Shown here piece by piece: positions 43,574 to 53,217 of a DNA stretch of 64,000 bases. The first letter of the stretch is position 1, and the number at the start of each line of letters is the position of its first letter. The position numbers were made by a program, and so were the translations under genes. Source of the DNA: Aminobacter ciceronei (GTDB taxonomy: Bacteria; Pseudomonadota; Alphaproteobacteria; Rhizobiales; Rhizobiaceae); contig NZ_JACJHY010000030.1 in assembly GCF_014138625.1 (NCBI RefSeq), forward strand, positions 29,165 to 93,164. Reading direction: 5' to 3'. The notes under the pieces are model-generated. The model did not search any database, had not been told where the DNA came from, and saw only the letters and a program-made list of their open reading frames with translations.

Positions 43574-43792
43574 CTAGCTCTCCGGCCCATCGCCGATGTC
43601 GGACAGCCGCTTGTGGGCGGCCTGCTTGCTGACGCCGAGTGCCTGGGCGATCCGCGCCCATGACCAGCCCTGCCCGAGCGCCGACCTGACCGCGCGCCGC
43701 TCGAGCGTGTCGGCCAGCCGTCGCAAGGCAACCACCGCGGCCAGCGCTTCGTCGGGATCATCGGGCAAATGCAGGGCGTTCAGATCAACCAT
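43574..43792 (-). CDS. Small helix-turn-helix DNA-binding protein
   Basis: A 72-residue protein whose C-terminal half is a helix-turn-helix (QGWSWARIAQALGVSKQAAH). The N-terminal half is a short helix, LAAVVALRRLADTLERRAVR. It is the size of small regulators paired with Clp_N proteins. Two tandem inverted repeats lie immediately upstream (43794-43840), the first 1 bp from the ATG, so it probably represses its own expression. Confidence 0.8.
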   Translation of the reverse strand: MVDLNALHLPDDPDEALAAVVALRRLADTLERRAVRSALGQGWSWARIAQALGVSKQAAHKRLSDIGDGPES

Positions 43793-43793
43793 T

Positions 43794-43840
43794 CGTCAAC
43801 ATTAGTTGACGTAGGCAATTCCGTCAACCCAAGTTGACGG
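43794..43840. promoter_or_regulatory. Tandem inverted repeats, probable operators of the HTH/Clp-N operon
   Basis: Site 1, CGTCAAC-ATTA-GTTGACG (43794-43811), and site 2, CCGTCAAC-CCAA-GTTGACGG (43821-43840), are both perfect inverted repeats around a 4-bp centre, with centres 28 bp apart. Site 1 starts 1 bp before the HTH start codon, leaving no room for a ribosome site outside the operator. Confidence 0.75.
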
Positions 43841-44010
43841 AAGATCGCTGGCAGCAGGCCGGAAATACCTTACCCTACGTCAATGTACTGGATAGTGCTT
43901 TGAACCTTACAGGGAAAGGAATTTTAAAGCTTGCTCATATAGGTATTGCAACTATTCGCGCCGCAAACGCGAGGAGAACAAGCTGGGGGGCGAGTTCGTT
44001 CGCCATACAT

Positions 44011-46470
44011 GTGACGAGACAACGCGACATCAGATCCAGGTTTCAGCTCATCGGGCTGCTGTGGCCCTTCATCGCCGTTGTCCTGATACAGACCGTCATT
44101 GCCGGTGCCAGTCTCTATACCTTGTCTGCCGTGCGCGCCTATGCTGCAGGCGAAAGCGCCTGGTCGAAAGGCCACAAGGACGCGATCTACTATCTGACGC
44201 TTTATGCCAATTCCGGCGATGCCAACTATTTCGAACGCTTCCGCCACGCCATTGCGGTGCCGCTTGCCGACCGCGACGCGCGCCTGGCGATGGAAAAACC
44301 GCTGTTCGACTATGACGCCGCCTATGACGGCTTCCTTCGCGGCGGCAACCATCCCAACGACAATCCCGGCCTGATCTGGCTGTTCAAGAACTTCCGCCAC
44401 GTGCCTTACCTGTCCAATGCCGTCGACCGCTGGATCGACGCCGATCCGAAGATCCTGGAGATCGCGGCACTCGGCGAGGCCATGCATGCCGGCATCTCGA
44501 GCGGCAGTGCCTCGGCAGAACAGCTCGCGGCGTGGAAGAAGGACATCCATCGTCTGCACGAAGAGACGGCACCGCTGGCTGAGGCCTTCTCCGTCTCGCT
44601 CGGGCGCGGCTCGCGCGACATCACCGTGCTGCTGCTCTGCGTCAACGTGGTAACCGCAGGCGCCCTGATCCTTTTGGCGATGCGGCGCACGGGCAATCTG
44701 CTGGAGCAGCGCCGGGCGTTTGAAAGCGCTTTGAATGCCGAGCGGGAGCGCGCTCAGATCACGCTGGCCTCGATCGGCCAGGCCGTCGTTGCAACCGACG
44801 CCGAGGGCCGGCTCGACTATATGAACGAAGCGGCCGAGGCGATGCTCGACTGGCATGGCGCCAGCGCCAAGGGCAAGCCACTCGACCAGCTGTTCCGGCT
44901 GGTCAGCGAAGAGAGCGACGAAGAAGACAACGGCTTCATCGCACGCGTCCTTTCGGGCGAAGCGGTCGGCGGCAGCGGCGTGCCGCAGCAACTGATGCGG
45001 CCGGACCTTTCGAGCGTCGCAGTGTCGCTGGTGGCAGCGCCGCTCTATGTCGACGGCAAGGTGGCGGGCGCGGTGCTGGTGTTCCACGACCGCACCAAGG
45101 AACAGGAATTCATGGCGCAGCTGTCGTGGCAGGCGAGCCATGACACGCTGACCTCGCTGGCCAACCGCCGCGAATTCGAGGCGCGGCTGAACGCGTCGCT
45201 GGCAGCCCTGGCCAAGCGCCCGGCGGTGCACGCGCTGATGTATCTCGACCTCGACCAGTTCAAGATCGTCAACGACACCTGCGGCCATGCGGCCGGCGAC
45301 GAACTCCTGCGCAAGGTGTCGGCGGCACTGCACAGCCGGTTGCGCCCGACCGATCTTCTGGCACGGCTGGGTGGCGACGAATTCGGCATCCTGATGGAGA
45401 ACTGCCCCGAGGAGCTCGCGGCAAGCACCGCCGAGAGCCTGCGCCAGGCCGTCGACGAGCTGAACTTCGTCTGGGCGGGACGCGCTTTCAAGATCAGCGT
45501 CAGCATCGGCGTGGTTGGAATGTCGGATGCCAGCATGACGCTGGAAGAGATTCTGCGCAGCGTCGACGTCGCCTGCTACATGGCCAAGGAGCGCGGCCGC
45601 AATCGCATCCAGATCCAGCAGATCGGCGACATGGAGGTGGAGCAGCGGCTGAGCGAGATGGCCTGGGTGCAGCGCCTGCGCGAAGCGCTGGAGCAGAACC
45701 GTTTCCGCATCTTCGCCCAGGAGATCGTGCCGTTGCATGGCGATGGCGCGGCAGGCGCCCATGTCGAGCTGTTGGTCCGGCTGGCCGATGCCGAGGACAA
45801 GCTGATTGCACCAGGCGAATTCATCCCTGCGGCCGAGCGCTACGGGCTGATGCCGCTGATCGACCGCTGGATGGTGCGCCAGGCCTTCGGCATCCTGGCC
45901 CGGCAGACGGCCGACGCTTCACCGATCACCACCTGCGCCATCAACCTGTCGGGCGCGAGCTTCGGCGACGACAGCTTTGCCGACTACGTATTGGAGCAGT
46001 TTGCCCGCAGCGGCATTTCGCCCGCGACCATCTGCTTCGAGATCACCGAGACCAGCGCGATCGCCGACCTCGACCGGGCGGCCCGCTTCATCGCCACGCT
46101 GCAGGCGCATGGCTGCCGCTTCTCGCTCGACGATTTCGGTGCGGGCATGTCGTCGTTCAGCTATCTCAAGGCCCTGCCCGTCGACTACCTCAAGATCGAC
46201 GGCGGCTTCGTCAAGGACATGCTTGTCGACCGCATCGACCGCGCCATGGTCGAGATGATCCAGCATATCGGCGAAGTGACGGGCAAGCGCACCATCGCCG
46301 AGTTCGTCGAGAACGACGACATTGCCAGGGCGTTGCGCGACATCGGCGTCGATTATGCGCAAGGCTTTGGCATCGCCAAGCCGCGGCCATTTGGCGAGCA
46401 CTATGTCGGCATCAAGAGCCGCAGCTTCGAGGCAAGGATCGGTGCGCCCGACGTGGCGCTGGCAAGCTGA
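44011..46470 (+). CDS. Bifunctional PAS-GGDEF-EAL cyclic-di-GMP protein, membrane-bound
   Basis: An 819-residue protein with this start. TM helix 1 (about 14-36), a 170-residue periplasmic helical sensor, TM helix 2 (about 207-227), a PAS domain (about 245-360), GGDEF (intact GGDEF near 454) and EAL follow. The EAL signature reads VELLVRL (E-L-L) near 585; the later metal-site DDFGAG near 705 is intact. It could make or degrade c-di-GMP. The GTG at 44011 is the best start, but the frame is open to 43834 and no strong ribosome site is seen. Confidence 0.85.
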   Translation: MTRQRDIRSRFQLIGLLWPFIAVVLIQTVIAGASLYTLSAVRAYAAGESAWSKGHKDAIYYLTLYANSGDANYFERFRHAIAVPLADRDARLAMEKPLFDYDAAYDGFLRGGNHPNDNPGLIWLFKNFRHVPYLSNAVDRWIDADPKILEIAALGEAMHAGISSGSASAEQLAAWKKDIHRLHEETAPLAEAFSVSLGRGSRDITVLLLCVNVVTAGALILLAMRRTGNLLEQRRAFESALNAERERAQITLASIGQAVVATDAEGRLDYMNEAAEAMLDWHGASAKGKPLDQLFRLVSEESDEEDNGFIARVLSGEAVGGSGVPQQLMRPDLSSVAVSLVAAPLYVDGKVAGAVLVFHDRTKEQEFMAQLSWQASHDTLTSLANRREFEARLNASLAALAKRPAVHALMYLDLDQFKIVNDTCGHAAGDELLRKVSAALHSRLRPTDLLARLGGDEFGILMENCPEELAASTAESLRQAVDELNFVWAGRAFKISVSIGVVGMSDASMTLEEILRSVDVACYMAKERGRNRIQIQQIGDMEVEQRLSEMAWVQRLREALEQNRFRIFAQEIVPLHGDGAAGAHVELLVRLADAEDKLIAPGEFIPAAERYGLMPLIDRWMVRQAFGILARQTADASPITTCAINLSGASFGDDSFADYVLEQFARSGISPATICFEITETSAIADLDRAARFIATLQAHGCRFSLDDFGAGMSSFSYLKALPVDYLKIDGGFVKDMLVDRIDRAMVEMIQHIGEVTGKRTIAEFVENDDIARALRDIGVDYAQGFGIAKPRPFGEHYVGIKSRSFEARIGAPDVALAS

Positions 46471-46542
46471 GCCCATGTGCGCTTGCGGCACGGTCGCAGC
46501 AGCGCAACAATGCCTGATGTCGTCCAGACATGGGGGAATGAA

Positions 46543-46848
46543 ATGAACAAGACTTTGGCTGGTGTGTCTGCCCTGGCGGCAGCCCTTGAGCTTGCAACGC
46601 CGGCGCATGCGTCGATCCCGCTTCTCAACGCCACCTGCCCCGGCAACATCGAGGTCCATGCCGACCAAGGCGGGCCGGTCTACATCAACGGCAAGGAAGG
46701 CGCGCTGAAGAAGTTCAACGACAACTACTTCGAGATCAAGGGCGCCGGCGTGACCATCTCGCTGAGCATCAATCCCGATGGCTCGCCGAGCGTCTCCTAC
46801 ACCGGCAAGGGCGGCGCCAACGGTATCTGTTCCGTCAAGGCGAGCTGA
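46543..46848 (+). CDS. Small exported hypothetical protein
   Basis: A 101-residue protein with a Sec signal peptide (MNKTLAGVSALAAALELATP, cleaved after AHA) and a beta-rich mature part of about 78 residues. Two Cys residues (TCPGN and GICSV) may form a disulfide. GGGGGAA lies 5 bp upstream of the ATG. I do not recognise a family. It follows the GGDEF-EAL gene by 72 bp on the same strand. Confidence 0.6.
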   Translation: MNKTLAGVSALAAALELATPAHASIPLLNATCPGNIEVHADQGGPVYINGKEGALKKFNDNYFEIKGAGVTISLSINPDGSPSVSYTGKGGANGICSVKAS

Positions 46849-46867
46849 CAGACGCCGGCCAAAACGG

Positions 46868-47713
46868 TCAGATCATCTCCAGAGGACGCTTGCGCGATGG
46901 CGGCGGGAACAGGCGGTCGAGTTCGGCCAGATCCTGCCCGGTCAGCCTGATATCGCGCGCAGCGGCGTTCTGCCTGACATGCTCGAGGCGCGTCGCCTTG
47001 GGGATTGCTATGACGCCTGACTGGGCCAGGACCCAGGCGAGCGCGATCTGCGCGGCGGTCGCCTCATGGCGGGCGGCGATGCCTTGGAGACCCTTGTTGC
47101 CGGCGAGCGCACCCTGCTCGACGGGCGAATAGGCCATGACAGGCATGCCGAGGCCCCGGCACTGCGGCAACAGATCGAACTCGATGCCGCGGCGGGTGAG
47201 GTTGTAGAGCACCTGGTTGGACTGGCAGGCGCCGCCCTTGGACAGACGGCTCATCTCTTCCATGTCATCGGCATCGAAATTGCTGACGCCCCAGTGGCGA
47301 ATCTTGCCCGACTGACGCAGCTCCTCGAAGACGGCGATGGTTTCCGACAGCGGCACGCCGCCGCGCCAGTGCAACAGGTACAGATCGATCCGGTCGGTGT
47401 GCATGCGCCTTAGGCTCGCCTCGCAGGCGCGGATGACGCCATTGCGCGAAGCGTTGGACGGCAGCACCTTGGAGACGAGGAACACCTCGTCGCGGCGCCC
47501 TGCAATGGCCTCGCCCACCACCTTTTCCGCACCGCCGGTGCCATACATTTCGGCGGTGTCGATCAAGGTGACGCCAAGATCGAGCCCAAGCTGAAGTGCG
47601 GCGACTTCGTCGGCGACGCGGCTGCGGTCCTCGCCCATCATCCAGGTGCCCTGGCCGAGGGTCGGCACGGCCTCGCCCGAGGGCAGCGTCGTGATTGCGG
47701 ACGGTGAAGGCAT
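46868..47713 (-). CDS. Aldo/keto reductase
   Basis: A 281-residue NADP-dependent reductase in the TIM-barrel AKR family. Catalytic residues are seen: Asp and Tyr in LIDTAEMYG, Lys in [11 protein letters not shown], and His in [10 protein letters not shown]. The C-terminal [20 protein letters not shown] binds NADPH. The start at 47713 is the conserved one; an in-frame ATG 15 codons earlier is unlikely. Substrate unknown. It converges on the small exported protein gene. Confidence 0.9.
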   Translation of the reverse strand: MPSPSAITTLPSGEAVPTLGQGTWMMGEDRSRVADEVAALQLGLDLGVTLIDTAEMYGTGGAEKVVGEAIAGRRDEVFLVSKVLPSNASRNGVIRACEASLRRMHTDRIDLYLLHWRGGVPLSETIAVFEELRQSGKIRHWGVSNFDADDMEEMSRLSKGGACQSNQVLYNLTRRGIEFDLLPQCRGLGMPVMAYSPVEQGALAGNKGLQGIAARHEATAAQIALAWVLAQSGVIAIPKATRLEHVRQNAAARDIRLTGQDLAELDRLFPPPSRKRPLEMI

Positions 47714-48230
47714 GGCAGTCTCCTCGGCGATTTGTGTCAGCTTACCGCACCGGGCCACGTTGGCTACAGCGTCGACGCGTTGCTCGTCTTTTCAAACCGC
47801 TTTGCAGGATGACGACCGATGCCGCGCAGTTACGGCAACAAAGCCTATGGGTTCGTCTTCAGCGGCTGTCTCAGGCAGCTGGAAGGCACTGATATAGCCG
47901 TCCGCATGCGCCTGTGGGCGACGCAAAATCGCCTCGCATAAAACTTGACTACAAATATCAAGTTAATGTAGCTCAGCTTCATGGCCGTCGACCGGCCAAC
48001 GGGGTGGTCAAACAACATACTGAAATTTCGATGTCTTCTCTCGGATGCCTGGACGAGAGGCCGACCGCCTGTGTTTGGGCGCTCATTGCCAGTGTTTTCA
48101 ATGGCGCGTTGAGAGCCTGGGCTCATCCCATCAATCAGGCGCCAAGTCGTCTTCCGAGAAGACGCGCATCAGAAGCTAGCAGTTCTTTCTCCAGAGCAAG
48201 CCACTGATTCCCAGCATTCCGAGGAACACA
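47714..48230. other. 517-bp intergenic region upstream of the haem receptor
   Basis: No gene is supported. It holds an IRO-type operator at 47942-47964, 267 bp upstream of the receptor start, and a leader of about 250 bases in which I see no conserved structure. Confidence 0.6.
47942..47964. promoter_or_regulatory. IRO (RirA-type iron-responsive operator)
   Basis: AACTTGA, 9 bp and TCAAGTT form a perfect 7-bp-arm inverted repeat, with TGA-N9-TCA at its core as in rhizobial IRO motifs. RirA, an Rrf2-type Fe-S sensor, represses iron-uptake genes in iron-replete cells through such sites. Confidence 0.7.
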
Positions 48231-50381
48231 GTGAACAATCATCACATCATCCGTTGCAGCACTGTCGCGTTGGCGGCCGTGTGCAGCGCCATTGCCCTCA
48301 GCGTGGCGAATGCCCAGTCCCCCAACGGCGCCGAGCAGCCGCCCAAGCCGGTCAAGTCAGACCGGAAGGCGCCGGCAACGAGCCCATTGGTGCTGCCACC
48401 CATCACGGTCAGCGCCGGCAGCGATACGAAAGCGCCCTTCCAGACATCAGGTGGCGTCAGCGTCATCGACGGCAAGATCGTCCAGGAGAAATTTGGCGGT
48501 GACGCCAATGCCATCGTTCGCAGCATGCCGGGCACGTTCACCCGCATGTCGTCGAGCCAGCCCGGCGTGTCGGTGAACATCCGCGGCTTCGAAGCCGATG
48601 GCCGCGTTAACACGATGATCGACGGAGTGCCCCAGACCTTCAGGAACACCGCAGGCCACGCCTCCACCGGCGGCGAGTTGCTCTACATCGACACCAACCT
48701 TCTTGCCGGCATCGGCGCGGAACGCGGCGCGGTCAATGGCGCCTATGGCATGGGCTCGCTGGCAGGTGCGGTCAATTTCCGCACCATCGAGTTCGACGAC
48801 GTCGTGCTCGAAGGCCAGGACCGGGGCGTCAAGACGACCGTCAAGGCAGGCAGCAATGGCTATGGCGCTTCGGGGATGGCCGCGGCAGGTGTCCAGACCG
48901 AATTGGCCGGAGGTGGCCAAGCCTCTATCCTGGGCGCGTTCAGCTATGGCGAGCATGGCAACTACCAGCGTGGCGACGGCACCTACAACAGGCCCGACGC
49001 CAGCAACAAGCCCGGGTCCGGCCTGGTGAAGCTGCACTTCCAGCCCGACGACGTGCACGACCTAAGGCTGGGCGCGCGCTGGTACAAGAACGACTTCCTG
49101 GTTTCGGGCTACAACTGGGGTGTCGACAACGCGACCTATACGGCCAACTACAAATACCAGCCCGGCGGCGACTGGATCGACCTCAGGATCAACGGCTACT
49201 ACAACCGCACCGACATGTCTTACGATCCGACGACGGGCGGATCGTACCGCAAGCGCAACACGCGCGACTTCGGCTTCGGCTTCGACATCGCCAATACCAG
49301 CCGGTTCGACATTACCGACGAGCTCAGCGCGCGCTGGGACTATGGCGCGGCCTATTCGTCCAACGACTACAAGGTCAACCTGTTCCGCGGCGCCAATCCG
49401 CCCGGGCACATGCAGAAGGCGCGCGCCTTCTCCGACCTCACCCTGTCACAGGGTATCTTCGAGCTGAACGCCGGCCTCAACTACGACTACTGGGACCTGA
49501 GCGGTCGCCAGAGCCCGTGCAAACCGAATATCGGCTTCTGCCCGCCGACCGGTGGCAATGTCGATGTCTCCAGGCACGAATCCGCGCTGAACCCGAAGAT
49601 CACGCTGTCGGCAAAGCCGCTCGACTGGCTGCAGCCCTATGTGACCTACTCACACACCTTCAGGCCGCCCTCGGCGCGCGAGGCGCTGTGGGCGCTGGTT
49701 CCGATCGGATCTGGCGTCGGCGGTGGCCAGTACTCCAACTTCCACCTCAACCCGGAAACATCAAGGGGCTGGGAGATCGGCGCCAATATCGTCAGGAACG
49801 ACCTGCTTTATGGCGGCGACGAGCTGCGGCTTAAGGTGAACTACTTCAACAACGCCATCGACAACTACATCGTCAACAATCTGATCAATATCCCGGGCGA
49901 CCCTTACGAACGGGCGATCTGGGTCAACGTTCCCGGAACGACGCACTCACGGGGCTTCGAGGTCGAGGGCGGTTATGATGCCGGCATCGCCTACGTCAAT
50001 CTCTCCTACACCCAGGCGAGCAACAACCAGCCGGTTGGCTGGGGCGCCGGCATCGGCAATGGCGATTCGACTTTCCTGCCGGAGAGCAAGGTCTCCGTCG
50101 ATGTCGGCATCCGCGCCTTCGAGGAAGCACTGACAATCGGCGCGACGATGAACCATGTCGGCGGCAGCCGCTATGCGGTTGGCTTCGGCGATACTGCAAC
50201 CAAGGAGGCCTATACGCTGTTCAACGCCTATGCCTCGTACAAGGTCAACAAGAACGCCACGGCGTTCCTGAACGTCGAGAACCTGACCAACGTGGCCTAC
50301 AGCCCGGCGGTGTCGGGCGAGATGGGCGACAAGACCGGCCGAGGGCGCACCATCACGGTGGGGCTGACGACCCAGTTCTGA
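48231..50381 (+). CDS. TonB-dependent haemoglobin/haem-type outer-membrane receptor
   Basis: A 716-residue protein with a signal peptide (about 1-28, ending VANA), a TonB box-like PPITVSAGSD near residue 56, a plug domain (FGGDANAIVRSMPG, then PGVSVNIRGF) and a 22-strand barrel ending in Phe. The region TFRPPSAREALW followed by HLNPETSRGWEIG corresponds to the FRAP/NPNL box of haem receptors, though the first reads FRPP. The GTG start follows GAGGAA. No haem ABC transporter genes are adjacent, so it is an orphan receptor. An IRO box upstream predicts induction in low iron. Confidence 0.88.
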   Translation: MNNHHIIRCSTVALAAVCSAIALSVANAQSPNGAEQPPKPVKSDRKAPATSPLVLPPITVSAGSDTKAPFQTSGGVSVIDGKIVQEKFGGDANAIVRSMPGTFTRMSSSQPGVSVNIRGFEADGRVNTMIDGVPQTFRNTAGHASTGGELLYIDTNLLAGIGAERGAVNGAYGMGSLAGAVNFRTIEFDDVVLEGQDRGVKTTVKAGSNGYGASGMAAAGVQTELAGGGQASILGAFSYGEHGNYQRGDGTYNRPDASNKPGSGLVKLHFQPDDVHDLRLGARWYKNDFLVSGYNWGVDNATYTANYKYQPGGDWIDLRINGYYNRTDMSYDPTTGGSYRKRNTRDFGFGFDIANTSRFDITDELSARWDYGAAYSSNDYKVNLFRGANPPGHMQKARAFSDLTLSQGIFELNAGLNYDYWDLSGRQSPCKPNIGFCPPTGGNVDVSRHESALNPKITLSAKPLDWLQPYVTYSHTFRPPSAREALWALVPIGSGVGGGQYSNFHLNPETSRGWEIGANIVRNDLLYGGDELRLKVNYFNNAIDNYIVNNLINIPGDPYERAIWVNVPGTTHSRGFEVEGGYDAGIAYVNLSYTQASNNQPVGWGAGIGNGDSTFLPESKVSVDVGIRAFEEALTIGATMNHVGGSRYAVGFGDTATKEAYTLFNAYASYKVNKNATAFLNVENLTNVAYSPAVSGEMGDKTGRGRTITVGLTTQF

Positions 50382-50398
50382 CGGCGCCGCCAACCGGC

Positions 50399-50423
50399 GA
50401 GGAGCGGGGTGCCCCTGCTCCTC
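50399..50423 (+). terminator. Hairpin after the receptor gene
   Basis: GAGGAGC-GGGG stem pairs with CCCC-GCTCCTC, an 11-bp stem with one bulged T and a two-base loop, 18 bp after the receptor stop. Good position but no T-tract. Confidence 0.5.
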
Positions 50424-50480
50424 AGCTTCGGCGCTGGCCGCCTGCGGATGATGCCGCAGGCAACGTCGACACCGGTTGGG

Positions 50481-50558
50481 TCAGACCGGCGCGGTTTCGA
50501 GCAGAACGGCAACCAGCATTCCCGTCGCCATCAGGGCGAGCACGATCTTTCTGAACAC
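50481..50558 (-). CDS. Possible 25-residue membrane peptide downstream of the copper ATPase
   Basis: A GTG-started frame encodes MFRKIVLALMATGMLVAVLL followed by ETAPV: a positive N-terminus, one hydrophobic helix and a short tail. It starts 28 bp after the copper ATPase stop on the same strand, and GAGGAG lies 7 bp before the start. It resembles the small single-span proteins found with metal ATPases, but no homologue is recognised. It may be a chance frame. Confidence 0.35.
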   Translation of the reverse strand: MFRKIVLALMATGMLVAVLLETAPV

Positions 50559-50585
50559 TCACATCTCCTCGTTGGAGGCCGCATC

Positions 50586-53078
50586 TCAGAGTTTGATCGC
50601 CCTCAGCCGCAGCGCGTTGGCAATGACCGACACCGACGACAGGCTCATCGCGGCGGCGGCAATCATCGGCGACAGAAGCGTGCCGAGGACCGGAAATAGG
50701 ACGCCTGCGGCGACGGGAACACCCAGCACGTTGTAGATGAAGGCGAAGAACAGGTTTTCCTTGATGTTGCGGATGGTGCCCCGGGCGAGCTTGCGCGCCC
50801 GGACGATGCCGCCGAGGTCGCCCTTGACCAGGGTGATGCCGGCACTCTCCATGGCGACGTCGGCGCCGGTGCCCATGGCGATGCCGACATCGGCGGCAGC
50901 AAGTGCGGGCGCGTCGTTGACGCCGTCGCCGGCCATGGCCACACCCTGCCCCTTGGCGCGCAACTCGTCGACCAGCGCCTTCTTGCTCTCCGGCAGCATG
51001 TCGGCACGAACCTCGTCGATTCCGAGCTTTTCAGCGACAGCTTTTGCCGTGCGGGCATTGTCGCCGGTGGCCATGATGATCCTGAGGCCGAGGTCGTGCA
51101 GCTCGCGGATGGCGACAGCCGCCGATGTCTTGATCGGGTCGGCGACAGCGACGATGCCGGCCGGCTTGCCGTCGACGGCAACGAACATCGCCGTCTTGCC
51201 CTCGGCGCGCAGGCTGTCGGCGCGGGAAGCGAGGCCAGCGAATTCAAGCCCGAGATCGGCCATCATGGCGGCATTGCCGAGCGCCACCTTGCGGCCGGAG
51301 ACCGTGCCCGAAACGCCCTTGCCGGTGATCGATTCGAAGTCCTGCGCGTCCGGCACGGTGACACCACGCTTGGATGCACCGTCGACGATGGCCTCGGCAA
51401 GTGGGTGCTCGGATCCCTTTTCGAGCCCGGCGGCGAGCGACAGCAACTCATCGCCCGAGATGCCGTCGGCGGCGACCACGTCGGTCAACTGCGGCCGCCC
51501 CTCGGTCAGCGTGCCTGTCTTGTCGACGATCAGCGTATCGACCTTGGCGAAACGCTCCAGCGCCTCGGCATCCTTGATCAGCACGCCGGCCTGGGCGCCG
51601 CGACCGGTGGCGGTCATGACCGACATCGGCGTGGCGAGGCCGAGCGCGCAGGGGCAGGCGATGATCAGCACCGACACCGCCGAGACGATGGCAAAGACCA
51701 TGCTCGGCTCGGGCCCGATCAGCGCCCAGACGATGAAGGCGATGATCGCGATGACCACTACCGCAGGGACGAAATAGAACGAGATGCGGTCGGCGAGCCC
51801 CTGGATTGGCGCGCGGCTGCGCTGGGCCTTGGCGACCATGTCGACGATCTGCGACAGCACCGTGTCGGCACCGACCTTGTCGGCGCGCATGATCAGCGAG
51901 CCGTTCTTGTTGAGCGTGCCGCCGGTGACGCGCTCGCCCTCGACCTTTTCGACCGGAACCGGCTCGCCCGTGATCATCGATTCGTCGACCGACGAGCGGC
52001 CCTCGAGCACGATGCCGTCGACCGGAACGCCGTCACCGGGGCGGATGCGCAGGCGGTCGCCGCTGACGACCTCCTCAAGTGGGACCTCGGTTTCCGAGCC
52101 GTCGGCGGCGATGCGACGCGCCGTCTTGGGCGCCAGGTCGAGAAGCGCGCGGATGGCCGAACCGGTGCGCTCGCGCGCCCTGAGCTCCAGCACCTGGCCA
52201 AGGAAGACGAGCGCGACGATGACGCTGGCCGCCTCGAAATAGACCGGCACCGAGCCGCCATGGCCGCGGAACTGGTGTGGAAAGAGGTCGGGAAACAGCG
52301 TGGCCACGACCGAATAGAGATAGGCCGCGCCGACGCCGAGCGAGATCAGCGTCCACATGTTGGGGCTGCGGTTGCGGAACGAATCCAGGCCGCGATGAAA
52401 GAAGGGCAGCGCTGCCCAGAGCACAACGGGCGTTGCCAGGATCAGCTCGAGCCAGGAAGCGAGCGGCTCGCCGATCCAGTCACGTGTCGGCAGGCCGACC
52501 ATCGGCCCCATGGTGATGATCAAAAGTGGGATGGACAGGACCGCGCTGATCCAGAAACGCCTGGTGAAGTCGACAAGCTCGGGATTTGGACCGTCGTCGG
52601 CGGACGGCATCATCGGCTCGAGCGCCATGCCGCATATCGGGCAGGAGCCGGGCTTGTCCCTGACGATCTCGGGATGCATCGGGCAGGTGTATTGTGACCC
52701 CTTGGGCGCCGGCGCCGCGGCCGGCTTGCCGGAGGTGTATTTTGCCGGCTCGACTGTGAACTTGCCCGCGCAGGAGGACGAGCAGAAGTAATAACCGGAA
52801 CCTTCGTGCTTGAGAAAGTGTCTGGCCGAGTCGCGGGCGACGTCCAAGCCGCAGACCGGGTCCTTGGCGCTCACATATTTGTCGGGCGCCGCCTGGAACT
52901 TGCCACGACACGAGGCGCTGCAGAAATGGAACAGGCGGCCGCCATGTTCGAGCGACGGCTTGCCGGCAGCGGGATCGACGGTCATGCCGCAGACGGCGTC
53001 GCGAACCACCGTTTCGGGCGCCGCGCCGTGACCGTGGCCATGGTGGGTGTGTCCGGCGTGATCTTCAGTATGTTTCAT
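50586..53078 (-). CDS. copA: Copper-translocating P-type ATPase with two YHS domains
   Basis: An 830-residue P1B-type ATPase. A His-rich start ([12 protein letters not shown]) leads into two YHS/TRASH modules (VCGMTVD with [15 protein letters not shown] with YYFCSSSC) and a metal-binding motif ([18 protein letters not shown]). The ATPase core has the ion-binding CPC ([11 protein letters not shown]), DKTGTLTEG with the phosphorylated Asp, [19 protein letters not shown] and [10 protein letters not shown]. The start at 53078 is chosen because the YHS region begins directly after it. It exports Cu(I); a 19-bp-spacer MerR-type promoter precedes it. Confidence 0.92.
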   Translation of the reverse strand: MKHTEDHAGHTHHGHGHGAAPETVVRDAVCGMTVDPAAGKPSLEHGGRLFHFCSASCRGKFQAAPDKYVSAKDPVCGLDVARDSARHFLKHEGSGYYFCSSSCAGKFTVEPAKYTSGKPAAAPAPKGSQYTCPMHPEIVRDKPGSCPICGMALEPMMPSADDGPNPELVDFTRRFWISAVLSIPLLIITMGPMVGLPTRDWIGEPLASWLELILATPVVLWAALPFFHRGLDSFRNRSPNMWTLISLGVGAAYLYSVVATLFPDLFPHQFRGHGGSVPVYFEAASVIVALVFLGQVLELRARERTGSAIRALLDLAPKTARRIAADGSETEVPLEEVVSGDRLRIRPGDGVPVDGIVLEGRSSVDESMITGEPVPVEKVEGERVTGGTLNKNGSLIMRADKVGADTVLSQIVDMVAKAQRSRAPIQGLADRISFYFVPAVVVIAIIAFIVWALIGPEPSMVFAIVSAVSVLIIACPCALGLATPMSVMTATGRGAQAGVLIKDAEALERFAKVDTLIVDKTGTLTEGRPQLTDVVAADGISGDELLSLAAGLEKGSEHPLAEAIVDGASKRGVTVPDAQDFESITGKGVSGTVSGRKVALGNAAMMADLGLEFAGLASRADSLRAEGKTAMFVAVDGKPAGIVAVADPIKTSAAVAIRELHDLGLRIIMATGDNARTAKAVAEKLGIDEVRADMLPESKKALVDELRAKGQGVAMAGDGVNDAPALAAADVGIAMGTGADVAMESAGITLVKGDLGGIVRARKLARGTIRNIKENLFFAFIYNVLGVPVAAGVLFPVLGTLLSPMIAAAAMSLSSVSVIANALRLRAIKL

Positions 53079-53115
53079 CTCAAGAAATCCAGTATATGCA
53101 GCGGCATGGGCCAGT

Positions 53116-53146
53116 AAGGTAGATGTTCCACCTGCTGGAAGGTCAA
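53116..53146 (-). promoter_or_regulatory. CueR/MerR-type copper-inducible promoter of copA
   Basis: On the minus strand, TTGACC (-35, 53141-53146) and TACCTT (-10, 53116-53121) are separated by 19 bp, the long spacer typical of MerR-family activators. Inside lies ACCTTCC-N7-GGAACAT, close to the CueR site ACCTTCC-N7-GGAAGGT with two mismatches in the right arm. The copA start is about 38 bp downstream. Confidence 0.7.
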
Positions 53147-53217
53147 GGCTTCCACAGGATGGAACGTCGGCCGGGCTGCGCGATGCCGGGGCGACCTTAC
53201 GCGAGTACAGATGCAGC

